Source: Ornithodoros turicata (lineage: Eukaryota; Arthropoda; Arachnida; Ixodida; Argasidae). Taken from it: 64,000 nt of DNA. Position numbers and translations under genes: made by a program. Positions 19,801-31,532 of the stretch are shown in pieces. Location of the stretch: the NCBI RefSeq assembly GCF_037126465.1, contig NW_026999402.1:1240001-1304000 (forward strand), in the 5' to 3' direction. Positions within the stretch are counted from its first letter, which is position 1; the number at the start of each line of letters is the position of its first letter. The notes below the pieces were generated by a model, which worked only from the letters and a program-made list of their open reading frames with translations, was not told the origin of the DNA and ran no database searches.

Positions 19801-22800
19801 TATACGCATATAGGCGGTTCCAGACCGTCACTTTTGTGGGGGCGGTTCTCGAAGCGCGTGGTGGGGAAGTGGAGAGAGGGAAATCCAATGTGACATCTTT
19901 TTTGGGAGGCATCCCTCCTCCCTGAATCCGCCTCTGAGGATAAACAGTATTGCGCTTGCACTCGTTTTCCAAGTGTCTCGACGTTGCTTGCTATATGCTT
20001 GCTGACTAACTAACCAATTACTAACTACATTAAGTAGCTAGCTAGCTAACTAGCGAGCGAGCGACAGCGCATTTAAGCTTTACAATTTAAGGGCGATAAA
20101 GAAGGCGAGGTCTCCTATTGGTCTCGTCTGATGGTCTGTCCAGTCACAGGTCGATCCGCATTCTCGCCCTTCTTGAGCAGGAGAGGGAGAGGGAAAACGT
20201 AAATTTGCGTGTTCGCATAAATCACGATCTACGCAACTGGTGAGCCGAGTTTCCTTTTGCATTGCTCTCATGGTAACGGCGTCTTTCCTTCCGCGACGAT
20301 AATTTTTGCACCTCACTGCGGCTTTAAACGAGAGGAGGAACGGCAACGATAAAAAGCGCTGCAGGAAGCGAAAATACGTCCTCACTAAATCAAGGGCGTA
20401 CCAAGGAAGGCAAAGAGGTTTGCCGAGATGTCCGTTAGCGAAGATGTAACACAAAGTAATGTTGTTCTCTCTGAAAGAGAACATTCTGACAGCGAAAACA
20501 AATGGCGTCACTTTGTCCGTTCTTGAGTATATAGGACCCGAACGAAAACCCATTTAATCGCTTTGAGACGAACAACTTTACTATCCAAATGGCCCGGTTT
20601 GGTTAGAAGCACTTTGGCCAGACTGATACCAATTCCAGCAGACATTCTGCGTTTGTTTTCAGTTTTATTTTCACTAGCTTCCTCGATGAGGTTATAATGG
20701 GAGCGAAAGAAAAGAGTGCTTAGAATAAGCAGATTGGTAGCGAACACTCACGCGGAGTTCAGCATTAGCTTGTTTGGTCGATTTAGGTCGTTCTGTAGTT
20801 GTATTTTTACGAGGTATTTGGTAATTTATATTCATTAGTTGATGTTTCGCGTACGCACAAACAGGATAAGGAACAGATAAAATGATTGCGAAAAGAGTTG
20901 GTTCAGAAGTCGGTGTACAGAATCTGCACAAAACTGTCCTAACCGAAATCGGGACCGAAGTTTTTTTCGCTGCATCACCACATGGTACCGAACTGCAAGC
21001 CGAAGTTCAGCCGAAGACTTCTGACCTTGGGGCACATCGCCTTTCAACCATTCGGCTCAATAAGATAGTCTCTGTATCCATAGGTGTAGGAGTCGCTTGA
21101 CCTGATTGCTACGTCATCGTTGCTATGGTTCTCCTTCCGGCTGAATAGTCATTGGATGCTTGCCACTTTCTCGGTCGGTTGTCGTCACTTCCTGTTTCGG
21201 AGGAGAAATGTGGCTTGGCATTCGGTTCCGGAATTCTGTTCTCCGAAAAAAGTTCGGTGCCGAATTCGGTTCGGAAAGAGTTCGGACGCTTTTCGGTTCC
21301 ATGCGGTTCACGCTTAACAGAAAGCGCTCTGGAGAATGCGTATTAATCGTCTTAAATAACGATAACTATATATTGAAAGAATGTGAAGTATGTATGTCAA
21401 AAGACACGATGAGGAGGGAGGTTGTTGAAGCTTCAATTATGAGAACCGAGTTCATTGCGATCACAGGAAAGGGGTTTGCACTAGTGACGTCATGTTTGTA
21501 TGCACGGGACGAGTGATCTCTATCAGTGGTCGTTGCGTTGGAATTAAATCCTCATTTGCGACTGGATGTTCTTATGTTTTTCCTCTGTTGTTACTTTAAA
21601 TTGTGTTGTTATGAGTGAGTACGTGACGAGTGCGTGTTCGGTGCCGTCCTTGTCCGTGTCCCTCGTTGCACTCGTTCATTATGCACAATAACTATTCCCA
21701 AGAATCCGCGGCAAAACGTAAAGCGCGCTTCACCTGATACACCTAGGCGTTAGGTGAAGCCTACCCTAACCCTCCCCGTAGGAACCGTGTCTTCCGATCA
21801 CTATTTCGCGTATAACTTCATTTCAGTTAGGGTAATTGCAATGTTCTCAGGGGTGTGACGAACTGGCTATAAAACAAACAACTTCACCAAATTAGAAGCG
21901 TATAGAAATAATTGCCTCGGCTCCCTGGGGCTACACGTGTAATGCACGTGCCCTAGCTATGGGAAAATTGAGGAAAACGCGCCGGCGCAAGGAAGGAAAC
22001 CTACTGATATGCGCGTATTGGGACGTGAAACGTTCTTGAATAATACTTCTATATGCGTACTACTGGAATCGCAGAGAATATTTTGATATCTAAAACCAGG
22101 TGCTAGCTATAGCATTTCAACGTAGTCCAAATTGGCCGAGCGCACGCGCTAGAAGCGAAATCTGAGCAACCGCGCCGGCACAGGGAACCTACAGATATGC
22201 GCGTAGTGACGTGACATTTTACTATCTCGATTGCTGATTACAGTCACACGTCGCTTGCACCTGGTTAGCTAGCGCAGCGAAATAGTGACTTTTTTTAAAA
22301 ACCGAAGTGAATACGAAAGCCAAGTCTTGTATACAATCAACAACAACAGCAAATAAATTAATGATAATGAATGCGGAAATTCGCCACATGAGGTACGGCC
22401 CACTACCCCAAGGCACACTGGGCAAGATGAGATGTGTCATGATGATGAGGTGATGAACGATGCTAAATAGGGGTCGACGGTGAGGGGGTCAGTGGAGTCA
22501 GTGAGACGTCGACAGCATCAATTTGTGTACAATCAAACTGAATACGTACACAGGGCATATACGGAGACAGAGCACATGTGTGTATATATATATATGCACA
22601 CGCATCTTCGCATGAAGCAGCGCTCTTTTTCTTTTCTTATTCTTTCGTACCTCAATCCTGCTAAGTCATTGGAGTATCTGAGCTTACAAGTGCAGCCTCG
22701 AAACACTTCGTATGTATTCGATTTAGAACAGACATCGCCACCGATCCGAAATTCGAATCCCATATTCGGATATAAATTTTCAGAAAGAATAACGTGAAGA

Positions 22801-22921
22801 TGTAAAGCAAAATAAAGTAACGTAAAAAGAAAAAGTAAAGTATATAAAGCGAGAGGAAAGGATCCGCTATAGGAAAAAGAACACATAATTATTTGGTATT
22901 CGAAAAATGCGAGTATTCCCA
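19801..22921. other. Unassigned intergenic sequence
   Basis: No supported genes. Visible simple features are a GCTAGCTAGC-type run at 20036-20062, scattered GTTCGG/CCGAAC words at 20900-21320 that may be remains of a foldback element, and a (TA)n run at 22576-22590. All other frames are short and without recognisable content. Confidence 0.35.
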
Positions 22922-23158
22922 CACTCTTAAAAATGAACTTCACCACATAGCACGCTCCTAGCCAACCATCACCCCGAATGACAACGTTCTCGCCCCTGAT
23001 TTGTTGAAAACGGGAGGAGGAGCCTATTTTGTGCCGTGCATAATGGGACAAAATAGGCTCCTCCTTCCGTTTTCAACAAATCAGGGGCGAGAACGTTGTC
23101 ATTCGGGGTGATGGTTGGCTAGGAGCGTGCTATGTGGTGAAGTTCATTTTTAAGAGTG
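22922..23158. mobile_element. Family P palindrome, variant inner stem
   Basis: The outer arms match the family (CACTCTTAAAAATGAACTTC, CGTGCTATGTGGTGAAGTTC). The inner stem is GGAGGAGCCTATTTTGT paired with ACAAAATAGGCTCCTCC, replacing the usual GGCGTACGCC-containing stem. The two arms are complementary almost throughout, so both changed together. The flanking dinucleotide is CA on each side. Confidence 0.9.
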
Positions 23159-24103
23159 CACGGCCATGTTGCTTATACTAAGCGAGATTACACGCATTTC
23201 TCACTGTCCTTAAAAAGAAAGTACGAACACCAGCTCTGGCAAACATAAATAGTCCACCGACGAAGAGGACAGACACTTCCACTTTACAAAAAAGCAAGGA
23301 AAAGGTGCAACGGACGATCGCACGATCATGAAATCTGCGCGCAATCACCGAACACGCCTGCGCTTCAGGCATTCCCTCAACGACACGTTTTATGCGGCGC
23401 AGCTTCCTTTATGGGAATGATCTAAAAAGGAGAACATTATTCATACACAATTTATTGAGCGATATATATATATATATATACATATAAAAGAAAAAAGGGC
23501 ACGCAGCCACCTGCGGACTGCTCCGAAAGGACTACGCCCTGGACGTTTCTCGCTCATCTCGCTTTTCTGCGACAGCACGTCATCGAGCGAAGGCCGATGA
23601 AACGTTATGGACATTTAAGGCGATGGTTCCCCCCCCCCCCTCTGGGTGAAGGTAGAGCTCATCGTGTGCCGTGATGTGCAGAACAATCTGTCAGCCCGAA
23701 GGGATGAAAGATTAATGCGGCACTGATATTGCACCGGAAGGCAGAGAGGACAGCGGACGAGAAAAAGAAAGAAGGGGAAAAGAAACGCTTTGGCGAGCAG
23801 CGATTCATTAGGAGGTCTCTGTGGGGCGGCTTTCTTCCGAGGCACGTACTTTAAAGGGGCACTGAGGGGGCCCCTGTAGAAAATAAAATGAGAAAGTTTC
23901 TGTGAAGGAACTGCGACAGCAGGTGACCTGTCGTGAGCGCGCGAACGTCAGTTCTACACACTTTTTAAATATTCTCCACTCTTTGAAAGAGCGTGTACGA
24001 TAACGAGGGTAGGAGCATGGTATACTTCGTGATGTCAGCAATTCCCTTGACAGGTGCGCAGTTATAGTAACACGGGTCTCACAGCGCCCACTTACGTACT
24101 TCA
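23159..24103. other. Unassigned intergenic sequence
   Basis: A (TA)n run lies at 23461-23481 and a C-run at 23630-23640. 23850-23905 contains TTTAAAGGGGCACTGAGGGG, which resembles the end of a hAT-like MITE. No gene. Confidence 0.35.
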
Positions 24104-24222
24104 GTTGAATGACGGCAGTTGAAGAAAATGTGCCTTTTCAACAGTTGAAGCTGTCTTTTGAACAGTTTGGCTGTTGAAAGAAGCGTGCCTTTTTTTTTTT
24201 TTTCAACTGCCATCATTCAAGC
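24104..24222. repeat. Short foldback hairpin
   Basis: TTGAATGACGGCAGTTGAA and TTCAACTGCCATCATTCAA are inverted about 75 bp apart, with further GTTGAA/TTCAAC words between them. Confidence 0.65.
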
Positions 24223-24404
24223 GAGGTATGTATCTGGGCGTTCTGACGCTTGTGTTGTGTTTGACCTCCTGCGTTTAATTTCCTGGTCCACCAGAACGTT
24301 ATGCATACTGGTATGGCCCCTGGACTATAGTTCATTCGTACGTGCCGACTTTGCAGTTACCTTCATATGCAATGTGTATCTAGTACACGTCTGAACACAT
24401 CTCT

Positions 24405-24691
24405 CAGACCAGTGGTATGGCCCAGCGAGTTAAGGCGCTCATTGGTGGTAGCTAAGGTCATGCTGAAGACTGGAAGGTGATGGGTTCGAACTCTACTACC
24501 GGCTGTGCTGTCTGAGGTTTTCACTAGGTTTTCCGAAGACTTTCCAGACGAATGTCGGCATAGTACGCCCTGAAGTCGGCCCAGGACGCATACTAACCCC
24601 CCCCCCCCCAGTGTCCCCCACTCCTTCCTGCTGTCCTTATACATCCACCTGTCCACCACTCACAGCCACAGTTGCTTTGCGGCACTAACAA
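24405..24691 (+). repeat. tRNA-derived SINE, full-length copy (Ruka-like)
   Basis: The head has an A-box-like TGGCCCAGCGAGTTAAGGCG and a B-box-like GATGGGTTCGAACTCTAC, the internal pol III promoter layout. The body continues CCGGCTGTGCTGTCTGAGG, TTTTCCGAAGAC, AATGTCGGCATAG and AGTCGGCCCAGGACGCATAC, and ends GCTTTGCGGCACTAACA. A closely similar copy is at 39195-39466. The resemblance to tick Ruka SINEs is from memory. Confidence 0.8.
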
Positions 24692-25037
24692 GTAAGAAAC
24701 AATCTTTGCAGCACACGTTGTGTAGTGTTAGAAACTTCTGGGAAGATGTCATAACTTGGCCATCCAACTTGGCGAAATACTGCTGTCGTCTGGTAAAGCA
24801 GTGCATAAAAAGCAAGAATTACCATGTTTTTTTTTTCACTGCGTCGCAATTTCATTTACAAAATCGTTGCCGGAGCAAGAGATTCGAAACAACAAAAAAT
24901 GCTTCAGCAGTACAACAAAATCGTTACTGCATTGATATAGCATGTTGAAAAACAAAAAGGATAAAAAACGAGAGGAAGAAGAAGACCGAACTTCTCAAAC
25001 AGCGCGACCTCCGGAATACAGAGGGCGCTCGCACACT

Positions 25038-25046
25038 GTGCACGGC
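25038..25046. repeat. 9-bp target-site duplication, left
   Basis: GTGCACGGC here is repeated at 25872-25880 just outside the right inverted repeat. Confidence 0.75.
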
Positions 25047-25871
25047 AGAGCCGTATATTAAAAGGGAGTCTGGCCATTGGGAGGAGTCACAAAAAGAGGC
25101 TCGACCTGTCAGTCACAGTTTCGCGCCACTGATTGGTTTGCTTTTTATCAAGGGGGTCGCCATGACACCTCACTGCCACCCAAAATGGCGACGAAAACAA
25201 ATACAGTGAAGCGGGGATTTTGTGAAAAAAATTTTTCACAGACTACTCTCATTTTACGCTGCAAATGTACATCTTCATATACATTTCTCGGAAATCAGTG
25301 TTAAGTGATGATCACCCATCGATATTTAACCGAAAATAATACGTTTTGTCACCGGTGTTAGGCCTAGTGAACACGGCGATCGCGTTGATCACAACGAAAT
25401 CGTAACAAGAAACGCACTGTGCTGTACAATCTTATATTTAATTGCGGGATTTCATGGACATAATCATTCCTTGCCTTCTATATTCCAACTATTCATGGAG
25501 ATTTGTTTAAAAATCATACCGACAACAGAATGTGTCCCAGCAGGTGGTTCTGCCGGCAGCGGTACAACGACGGAAGCAGACGGCAATTCCCGACGTGCCT
25601 TACGCTGCCTAGGTGACGCTCATCAAATTTGCACCAACAATCCACTACTTTTGCAGATTGCGAGAGGTATCCATTTCAATCCCATCCAATCCACTTGCCA
25701 CCCAAAATGGCGCTGCCCATGCTGGATAAGGGGGCAAATAGTGAGGATAGGCTGATTGATAGCGCCCCATATTTCAAGACTTCTTTGGTCGGAAAGCTGA
25801 AAAAGTGGGTGGAGCTTCAGGTATAGGCATGACCCATTAATGGCCAGACTCCCTTTTAATATACGGCTCTG
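25047..25871. mobile_element. Mutator-like non-autonomous element with 9-bp duplication
   Basis: Terminal inverted repeats of about 32 bp begin AGAGCCGTATATTAAAAGGG at 25047 and end with the inverse at 25870. The 9-bp direct repeats outside suggest Mutator-like (MULE) transposition. A related short block, CACCCAAAATGGCG, occurs near both ends (about 25178 and 25697). The short inner frames show no transposase. The right side has one extra G between repeat and duplication. Confidence 0.75.
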
Positions 25872-25880
25872 GTGCACGGC
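25872..25880. repeat. 9-bp target-site duplication, right
   Basis: GTGCACGGC, matching 25038-25046. Confidence 0.75.
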
Positions 25881-25946
25881 TACCGGTGTTCCTATGCAAC
25901 AGACTGCTGTTCATTTGAATTCTCTGCGACCGTTTGGTGACGGCTT

Positions 25947-27085
25947 ATAGTCAGTGGACTACACGCACCCCGAAGTCGTTCGTCGTATTTTTAACTGTTT
26001 GCGAAAGAAAGAGCTTGAAGAGCAGCGCGTGACGTGTGTGAAATTCTGTTTTAAACTTGGCAAGAACTTCACGGAGACGTTTCAGTTGATCCGCCAAGCG
26101 TACGGAGAAGACTGCATGAGCAGAACGCAGTGCCACGATTGGGTTAAACACATCCAGGAAGGCAGGAAGTCGGTCACTGAACGACCGAGGCCTGGGCGAC
26201 CATCCACGTCAACGGATGACGAAAATGTTCAGAAAATTTATGCCGTGATCCGCGGATATTTTTGGTAAACGGTGTTAGAGGTCGTTGATGAAGTGGGCGC
26301 ATCGGGTCGTGTCATCAAGTTTTGTCAGAGAAACTTAAAATGCGACCGGTCGGTGCAAAATTCGTCCCACGCTTGTTCAACACCGACCAAAAGGGGACTC
26401 GTGTTGAAATCAATCAGGAGCTGCTTGCCAATGGGAATGCAGACGAAAGCTTTCTTAAATCTATCATAACGGGAGACGAGACGTGGGAATACAGGCTATG
26501 ATGCCGAAACTAAGGTGCAGCCATCAAAGTGGACGGGGAAAGGGTCCTGTCGGCCGAAGAAAGCGCGGATGAGCACAGTCAAGATGATGTTGATTGTGCT
26601 CTTTGACTGCAATGGCATTGTTCGTCACGAATTCCTACAACATGGTCAAATGGTTACTAAGGAGCTTTACAAAGAAGTTTTAGTACGTCTGCAAGATGTT
26701 GTGCGCAGGAAGAGGCCATTAGTGTTGAAGGAACAAACATGGCCCTCGCACCACGACAACACGCCGGCTCATTCGTCACTCTTGGTCCGTAACTAGTTGG
26801 CCAAATACAACCTATCAGTCGTACCCCACCCTCCCTATTCGCCTGACTTGACTCCAGCAGACCTTTTCCTGTTCCCCAAACTGAAGACAACATTGAAAGG
26901 ACGTTGCTTTCAGACGATACAGGAAATTGAAAGGGAATGCGACGAGGGATTTTCGCACCATAGCAGAAAGTGCGATCCACGAAGCGTACCAGCAGTGGAA
27001 GAAACGCTGGAAACGGTGCATTAGCAGCACAAGGGCGTACTTTGAGGGCGACAGTGTTTAGGCTGACGCAGGACAGCGAATAAAA
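25947..27085 (+). pseudogene. Dead mariner transposase (relic 1)
   Basis: The N-terminal frame (25954-26268) has the helix-turn-helix region VKFCFKLGKNFTETFQLI, YGEDCMSRTQCHDWVKHI and GRKSVTERPRPGRPST, characteristic of mariner transposases. Later frames contain TGDETWEY (first catalytic Asp), HHDNTPAHSSLLVRN (second) and YSPDLTPADLFLFPKLK (third), giving a DD34D-type layout. Several frameshifts and at least one stop (about 26792) break it. The order of domains is complete, so a whole element inserted and then decayed. I could not fix its terminal inverted repeats. Confidence 0.88.
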
Positions 27086-27384
27086 GCTTCAGAGCAAAGT
27101 TCGGTCTTTTTTGAACGCCCTACTACACTTTTGTGTGCTCTACTTGATCGCCTATGTTATACATGTTCATATGAGTAAAAAACTGTTGGTTACTGTGCTA
27201 TAAAGTTAAAAACAAATTGTTACGTACATACAAGGGTCGTGCAAGGTTGACCAAGACTTTTGCTTGAGCAAAATCAGTGACTAAATGTAGTTGACTAAAA
27301 CTTTCGGTGCACGAAGTGCAATCCTTCTCAAGTCAGTGGCACGTGCAGCACGTGCAAGTGGATCACCGTCGGTTATCAAGACGG

Positions 27385-27860
27385 CGAACAGTATGCCTCT
27401 AGCTGTGGAACGTCGATGCATACTCAAGTTCCTCGTGAAGGAGGGAACGTCAACCAAGTTGAGATTTTTACGAATATTACATGAACGGTATGGGGAAGAA
27501 ACACTGTCCAGGGGTAGAGTGTACGATGCATGGTGCAGGTGGTTTGGCGAAGGACGGTATATGGTGACGAATGAACCACATGGACACGTTCGTATACTGC
27601 ATTCACGCCAATGAACATCGCAGGCCTTGAGCAAGCCATCCTCGAGAACCGGCGAGTAACAGTCCGGGACATTGCAGCTTAGCGTAATATTAGTGTCGGC
27701 AGTGTGGAGACAGTCATTCACGAGCACTTACTGCTCCGCAAGGTCTGTGCAAGATGGGTTTCCCGACACCTCACTAGCGACCACGAGGGAGCGCGCATAA
27801 CAGTCTCTGAGTAGCTGCTGAACCGGTTTCAAACCGAGGAGGACGAATTTTTGCATCAAC
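27385..27860 (+). pseudogene. Dead mariner transposase (relic 2, 5' part)
   Basis: From an ATG at 27393 the frame encodes AVERRCILKFLVKEG, then HERYGEETLSRGRVYDAWCR and GEGRYMV, a mariner helix-turn-helix region distinct from relic 1. After a frameshift, QAILENRRVTVRDIA, ISVGSVETVIHEHLLLRKVC and ARWVSRHLT continue the second DNA-binding part. Internal stops are present and the catalytic domain is missing. It lies only 300 bp from relic 1 in the same orientation but is a different lineage. Confidence 0.85.
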
Positions 27861-28073
27861 CATCACATGTGGTGCATCATTTCGCCCCAGAGACAAAAAG
27901 AATGGTGACATAAGGCTTCCCCGCCGCCAAAGTAAAGCAAGATGCAGCCGTGTGCTGTCAAGTCAATAAGAAATGTCTGCCGCTGAGCGTCGTCAAATAT
28001 GCCGGTCCCGACTTTTCGACTGTATCTGAAACGCGGTGCTACTCCCTCGCAAAACTCGTTCTTCCTATGGCAT

Positions 28074-29079
28074 CAGCGGTTTAGTGTTCTACCCGCTACC
28101 AAAACAGATTAACGCAATACCGATTCCCGCTACTCCATAAAAGAGTAGCGCAATACTAGCGTCGTTGCAAACTTGAAAAAGTAACGCGATACCGCTAACG
28201 CTACCAATTAAAAGTAACGTAAGTACTACGCCGCTACTTTTCCGCTCTCATACCCTTCCCTTGCGGAATGTGTCTAAAGACGGGGCAGTGTTTATGCAGC
28301 ATGAAGCACGTCGTTACTTACAGCCAAGATATACTATTAGACATTGAGCTTATGATAGTGTTTTGTTCGAGATATCGGCGTATCCCAACTCTAAACTTTT
28401 CCGTCAACTTAATTCCGGATGGGTTGTGTAGTTCTCCTTGTGGTCATCTGGTACAACTGCCATCATAAGCCAACTCCCATCGAGACAACAATAACTGGCT
28501 ACTATGAGGTAAAAAGATCAAACGAAAGGCACAGCGTTTGCTCGTGCTTTCGCCAGGAACAACGTCCCCAAGAGAATAGGCAGTCTTCTGAGTGCTGTTG
28601 GCATACTGCACCAAAGCTTAGGTCTCGTGGGAATTTTGAGTTACTGTTATTGCTTACCAGTGCTGAATTCTTCGAGCCACACGACGGGTCGTCTTACAGA
28701 GCGTTTGATTATGATACGTTTAATTATGTTTAATTGCTACGATTAAACCACGTTCAGTACGCTTTTCCTGGGGATACGAAATCCTCAGGAATAGTCTATA
28801 CCCGTGTGATATTACACCCATTATGCAGCTTTTCAAAAAAAGAAAAAAAAAGTAACATGTCAAACGAAGTGAGCGATCAATTGCTATAAATTTTTGCTCC
28901 GTGTTCCACGTCTCCCATATTATGAAAAGTAGCGGTAACGGTAGTGGAGAAGGAGTCCACCGCTACTCACATTTGTAACGGAAATACTTTTCCGGTTATT
29001 AATTTAAAATGTAGCGATATCGCTACTCCGCTACTGAAAAATGTAGCGAATCGGTAGCGGCGCTAATAGTGCTCCGCTA
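28074..29079. mobile_element. hAT-like non-autonomous element rich in AGTAGCG repeats
   Basis: The left end starts CAGCGGTTTAGTGTTCTACC and the right end, reverse-complemented, starts TAGCGGAGCACTATTAGCGC; both continue into CCGCTACC. Many copies of AGTAGCG, GTAACG and CGCTACT in both orientations occur in the outer 200 bp at each end, as in hAT subterminal regions. No transposase frame was found, and flanking 8-mers do not match, so the insertion is old or the boundaries are slightly off. Confidence 0.55.
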
Positions 29080-30527
29080 TTCACATAACGGAGGTCCCAA
29101 AAAGTCGAGGTCGTTGGCGGCCTTCGGCTCCTTCATTTTGGACATCACGTGCCATAACGTGCCGAAAAGCGTGAAGTGTCGCAAGCTGTAACAGACGCTC
29201 GGCCTCAGCGGTGTCGCTGACCGATAGTGGCCGACGTCACCTCGATCATGGGATCCCAGATCCAAGAGGAAGGATCCAGATCCATAGGAACGCGCGTCCC
29301 GGCACTCGTCACGTGCCTATCGTGAAAGTGAAGGAGGGTGAGAGTGAAGGAGGTTTCGCCAGGTTTCGCGCACGGGCGGTAGTTTGGGTGGGCTGTTGTA
29401 AGCGTCGCGAGTTCGTTGCGGTTGTGCTGACTGTGTGGAAACGGTTTTCACGTTTCAAACGGCCTAACGTTCCATACCAACCAAGAACAGAAACAAAGTT
29501 GGCTGCCTCAAGACTTCTCCTTTAATAATACATTACCAAGAACGATGACTAAAGTAATGCATTTAGTTTCCGAAACGCAGATGAGTAATGCCTAATGCAT
29601 TATAAAATCAAAATAATTTACCCACACCACCTCCAAATGACATGTAAGGAACACGGCGTATTCAGCAAAAGTGGCAAGCTCGTCCACGTTGTCTAGATGC
29701 CTCGATACCGCACGCACTTCTATTCCATATACGAGCGGACTCCGTCAAGATCGAGTCACTATATACAGACGTAAGCCAGCAGGTGCGAAATGAAGGTTAT
29801 CTCAATAATAGAACATCGCAGACACTACTCCTGTCCTATCAAAGCGCACTACTCACAACTTCCACTGCATACGGATACATTCCAGAGGAAGGACGCCTTA
29901 TACGTATGCAAATTACAAGACGCGAGCAGAAATGTGTCTTCTCTTTCAGTGATATTCATACGTAAACAGCAAAATAGGTCGCACTTTGCGAACGGTCGGA
30001 GTCAGAAGCAATTCCAGAGGGCGCTAGCTTGCTTTACATAACGCCACCCATTCAATCCTTCTGCTTTATTTTGCATCCTTTTTGGCGGCGTGCCAGAACC
30101 CCCCCTGCTTTGATTCGCAGTGTTCCCATAGTTTGCTTTTTGAAATCGATAATGCACATTTAGGAAGCAGGCTAAAATGAAACTCCAAAGGTCCACCAGA
30201 CAATCGTATTTAGTAGATTTTTGTCTCGGTAGGTTCCACATCAGTACGTGGCTAGTCCAGGCTCATCGTTATTGGCCTTCCGCAGATACTATTTATAGGT
30301 GCTCACTACAGCGTAACATACAGCATAGAGAATAACCGCACGGTATCCGCATATGTGGATTCTGCAATAGCGCTATTTGAAATACGTGTATCCACGCGGA
30401 CGTTCTGAATACCTGCACGTGAGCAATCTTAGACCCGTGCGAACAGTGGTTTCAAACTCGAAGCGAATGGAGAACCGAATGGAATACGAAGTGAATACTC
30501 AATTTGGATATTCGAATACCTCCGTCC
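29080..30527. other. Unassigned intergenic sequence
   Basis: Contains an AGTAATGCATT-type stretch at 29525-29610 resembling a worn hAT subterminal region. No gene supported. Confidence 0.3.
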
Positions 30528-30620
30528 CTCGTTTTCAACAAATCGGGGGCGAGAACGCTGTCATTCGGGACGATGGTTGACTAGGAGCGTGCTATGTGGT
30601 GAAGTTCATTTTTAAGAGTG
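30528..30620. mobile_element. Family P palindrome, right arm only
   Basis: TCGTTTTCAACAAATCGGGG, GATGGTTGACTAGGAGCGTG and GGTGAAGTTCATTTTTAAGA match the right arm of the variant at 22922-23158. The left arm is gone. Confidence 0.85.
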
Positions 30621-30624
30621 CATG

Positions 30625-31350
30625 TACAGCTTCCAGCACAAGAATCGAAGGTGAGGGTCCACTGCCTTCAGAAAGTTCAGCAGGGCTTTCTGTACGGATT
30701 TCCGGCGCTGGAGGTAGCAGCGCGGATGGGCAGTCACTTCAGTCTGGAGCTCTGATGTTCCAGGGTGCTGCACTGCTTGCTGGGGTTCCGTTCGAGATCG
30801 GTTATGAAGCAGGAGAGAAAACCACAGTCTTGGAGAGGCCACTCGCTGCAGACCCGTCTCCCGTTGGCATATCAGTATGTAGCCTCCATACATGTCTTTT
30901 GATAGCTCTGGAGCAAGCGAAACTACTTGAATGGGCCTGGCCTTTCTGGGTTCGATTTTTGTAGCTCCCATTTGGCCAGCTCATCAGTTCGGTAATTCCC
31001 TGAAATTCCCTTATGAGAGGGCATCACCTCAGCGATGCCGCGGTACCGCGAAATGTAAGTCCTGTCAGCTGGTGCCGGGCCTCTGCTGCGAAATAGCGTG
31101 TCTCAGAGTGGCGATCGATGCGTGAGATAGCGAATTCGTGATTACAACGATGGTCTGACAACTTCGCGGTCTCTGCAGCCCCAAGCGCTTCAGTTATTGC
31201 CATCAGTTCTACGTTGGTATATAGTTGTTAGCTCTCCTTCCAAGCTTTCTGCCCACTCTAGCTCTAATGATGGTATGCAGCACGCTATCCAGCATTTGCC
31301 CATTCTGTTGTCAACGCTGGCGTCAGTGTAAATGTGGGTGGCAGTGCGTA
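30625..31350 (-). pseudogene. LINE RNase H domain fragment
   Basis: The minus strand at 31289-31336 encodes HIYTDASVDNRMGKCW, the first conserved block of LINE RNase H (usually YTDGS). It continues CCIPSLELEWAESLEGEL and, after a frameshift, NVELMAITEALGAAETAK, the second block (E..AI..AL). Further downstream weak similarity continues (DELAKWEL-like) to about 30650. Several frameshifts and stops make it non-functional. It abuts the orphan MITE arm at 30620. Confidence 0.65.
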
Positions 31351-31530
31351 GTCGTCGTGAACACACTCGGCGGCAAGATACTGAACAACGGCGTCAGTCT
31401 GAGCTCATTTTGCTTCCGATGTGTAGCTAGGTATAGATCGCTGTGAATTTCGGGAACTGTCTAAGGCGGGTTCTTTCCTTTGCCTTTGGGAAGGTTCTAC
31501 GGGGAAAAACACCGTTCGCTTTTGAAACTA
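31351..31530. other. Unassigned spacer
   Basis: No supported feature between the RNase H fragment and the next MITE. Confidence 0.3.
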
Positions 31531-31532
31531 TA

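Noticed and set aside
22533..23051. 172-codon minus-strand frame
   Set aside because: Runs through the arm of a palindromic MITE and AT-rich flank; no domain.
24405..24480. tRNA gene
   Set aside because: The boxes are present but the sequence continues into a SINE body shared with other copies, and cloverleaf pairing is poor.
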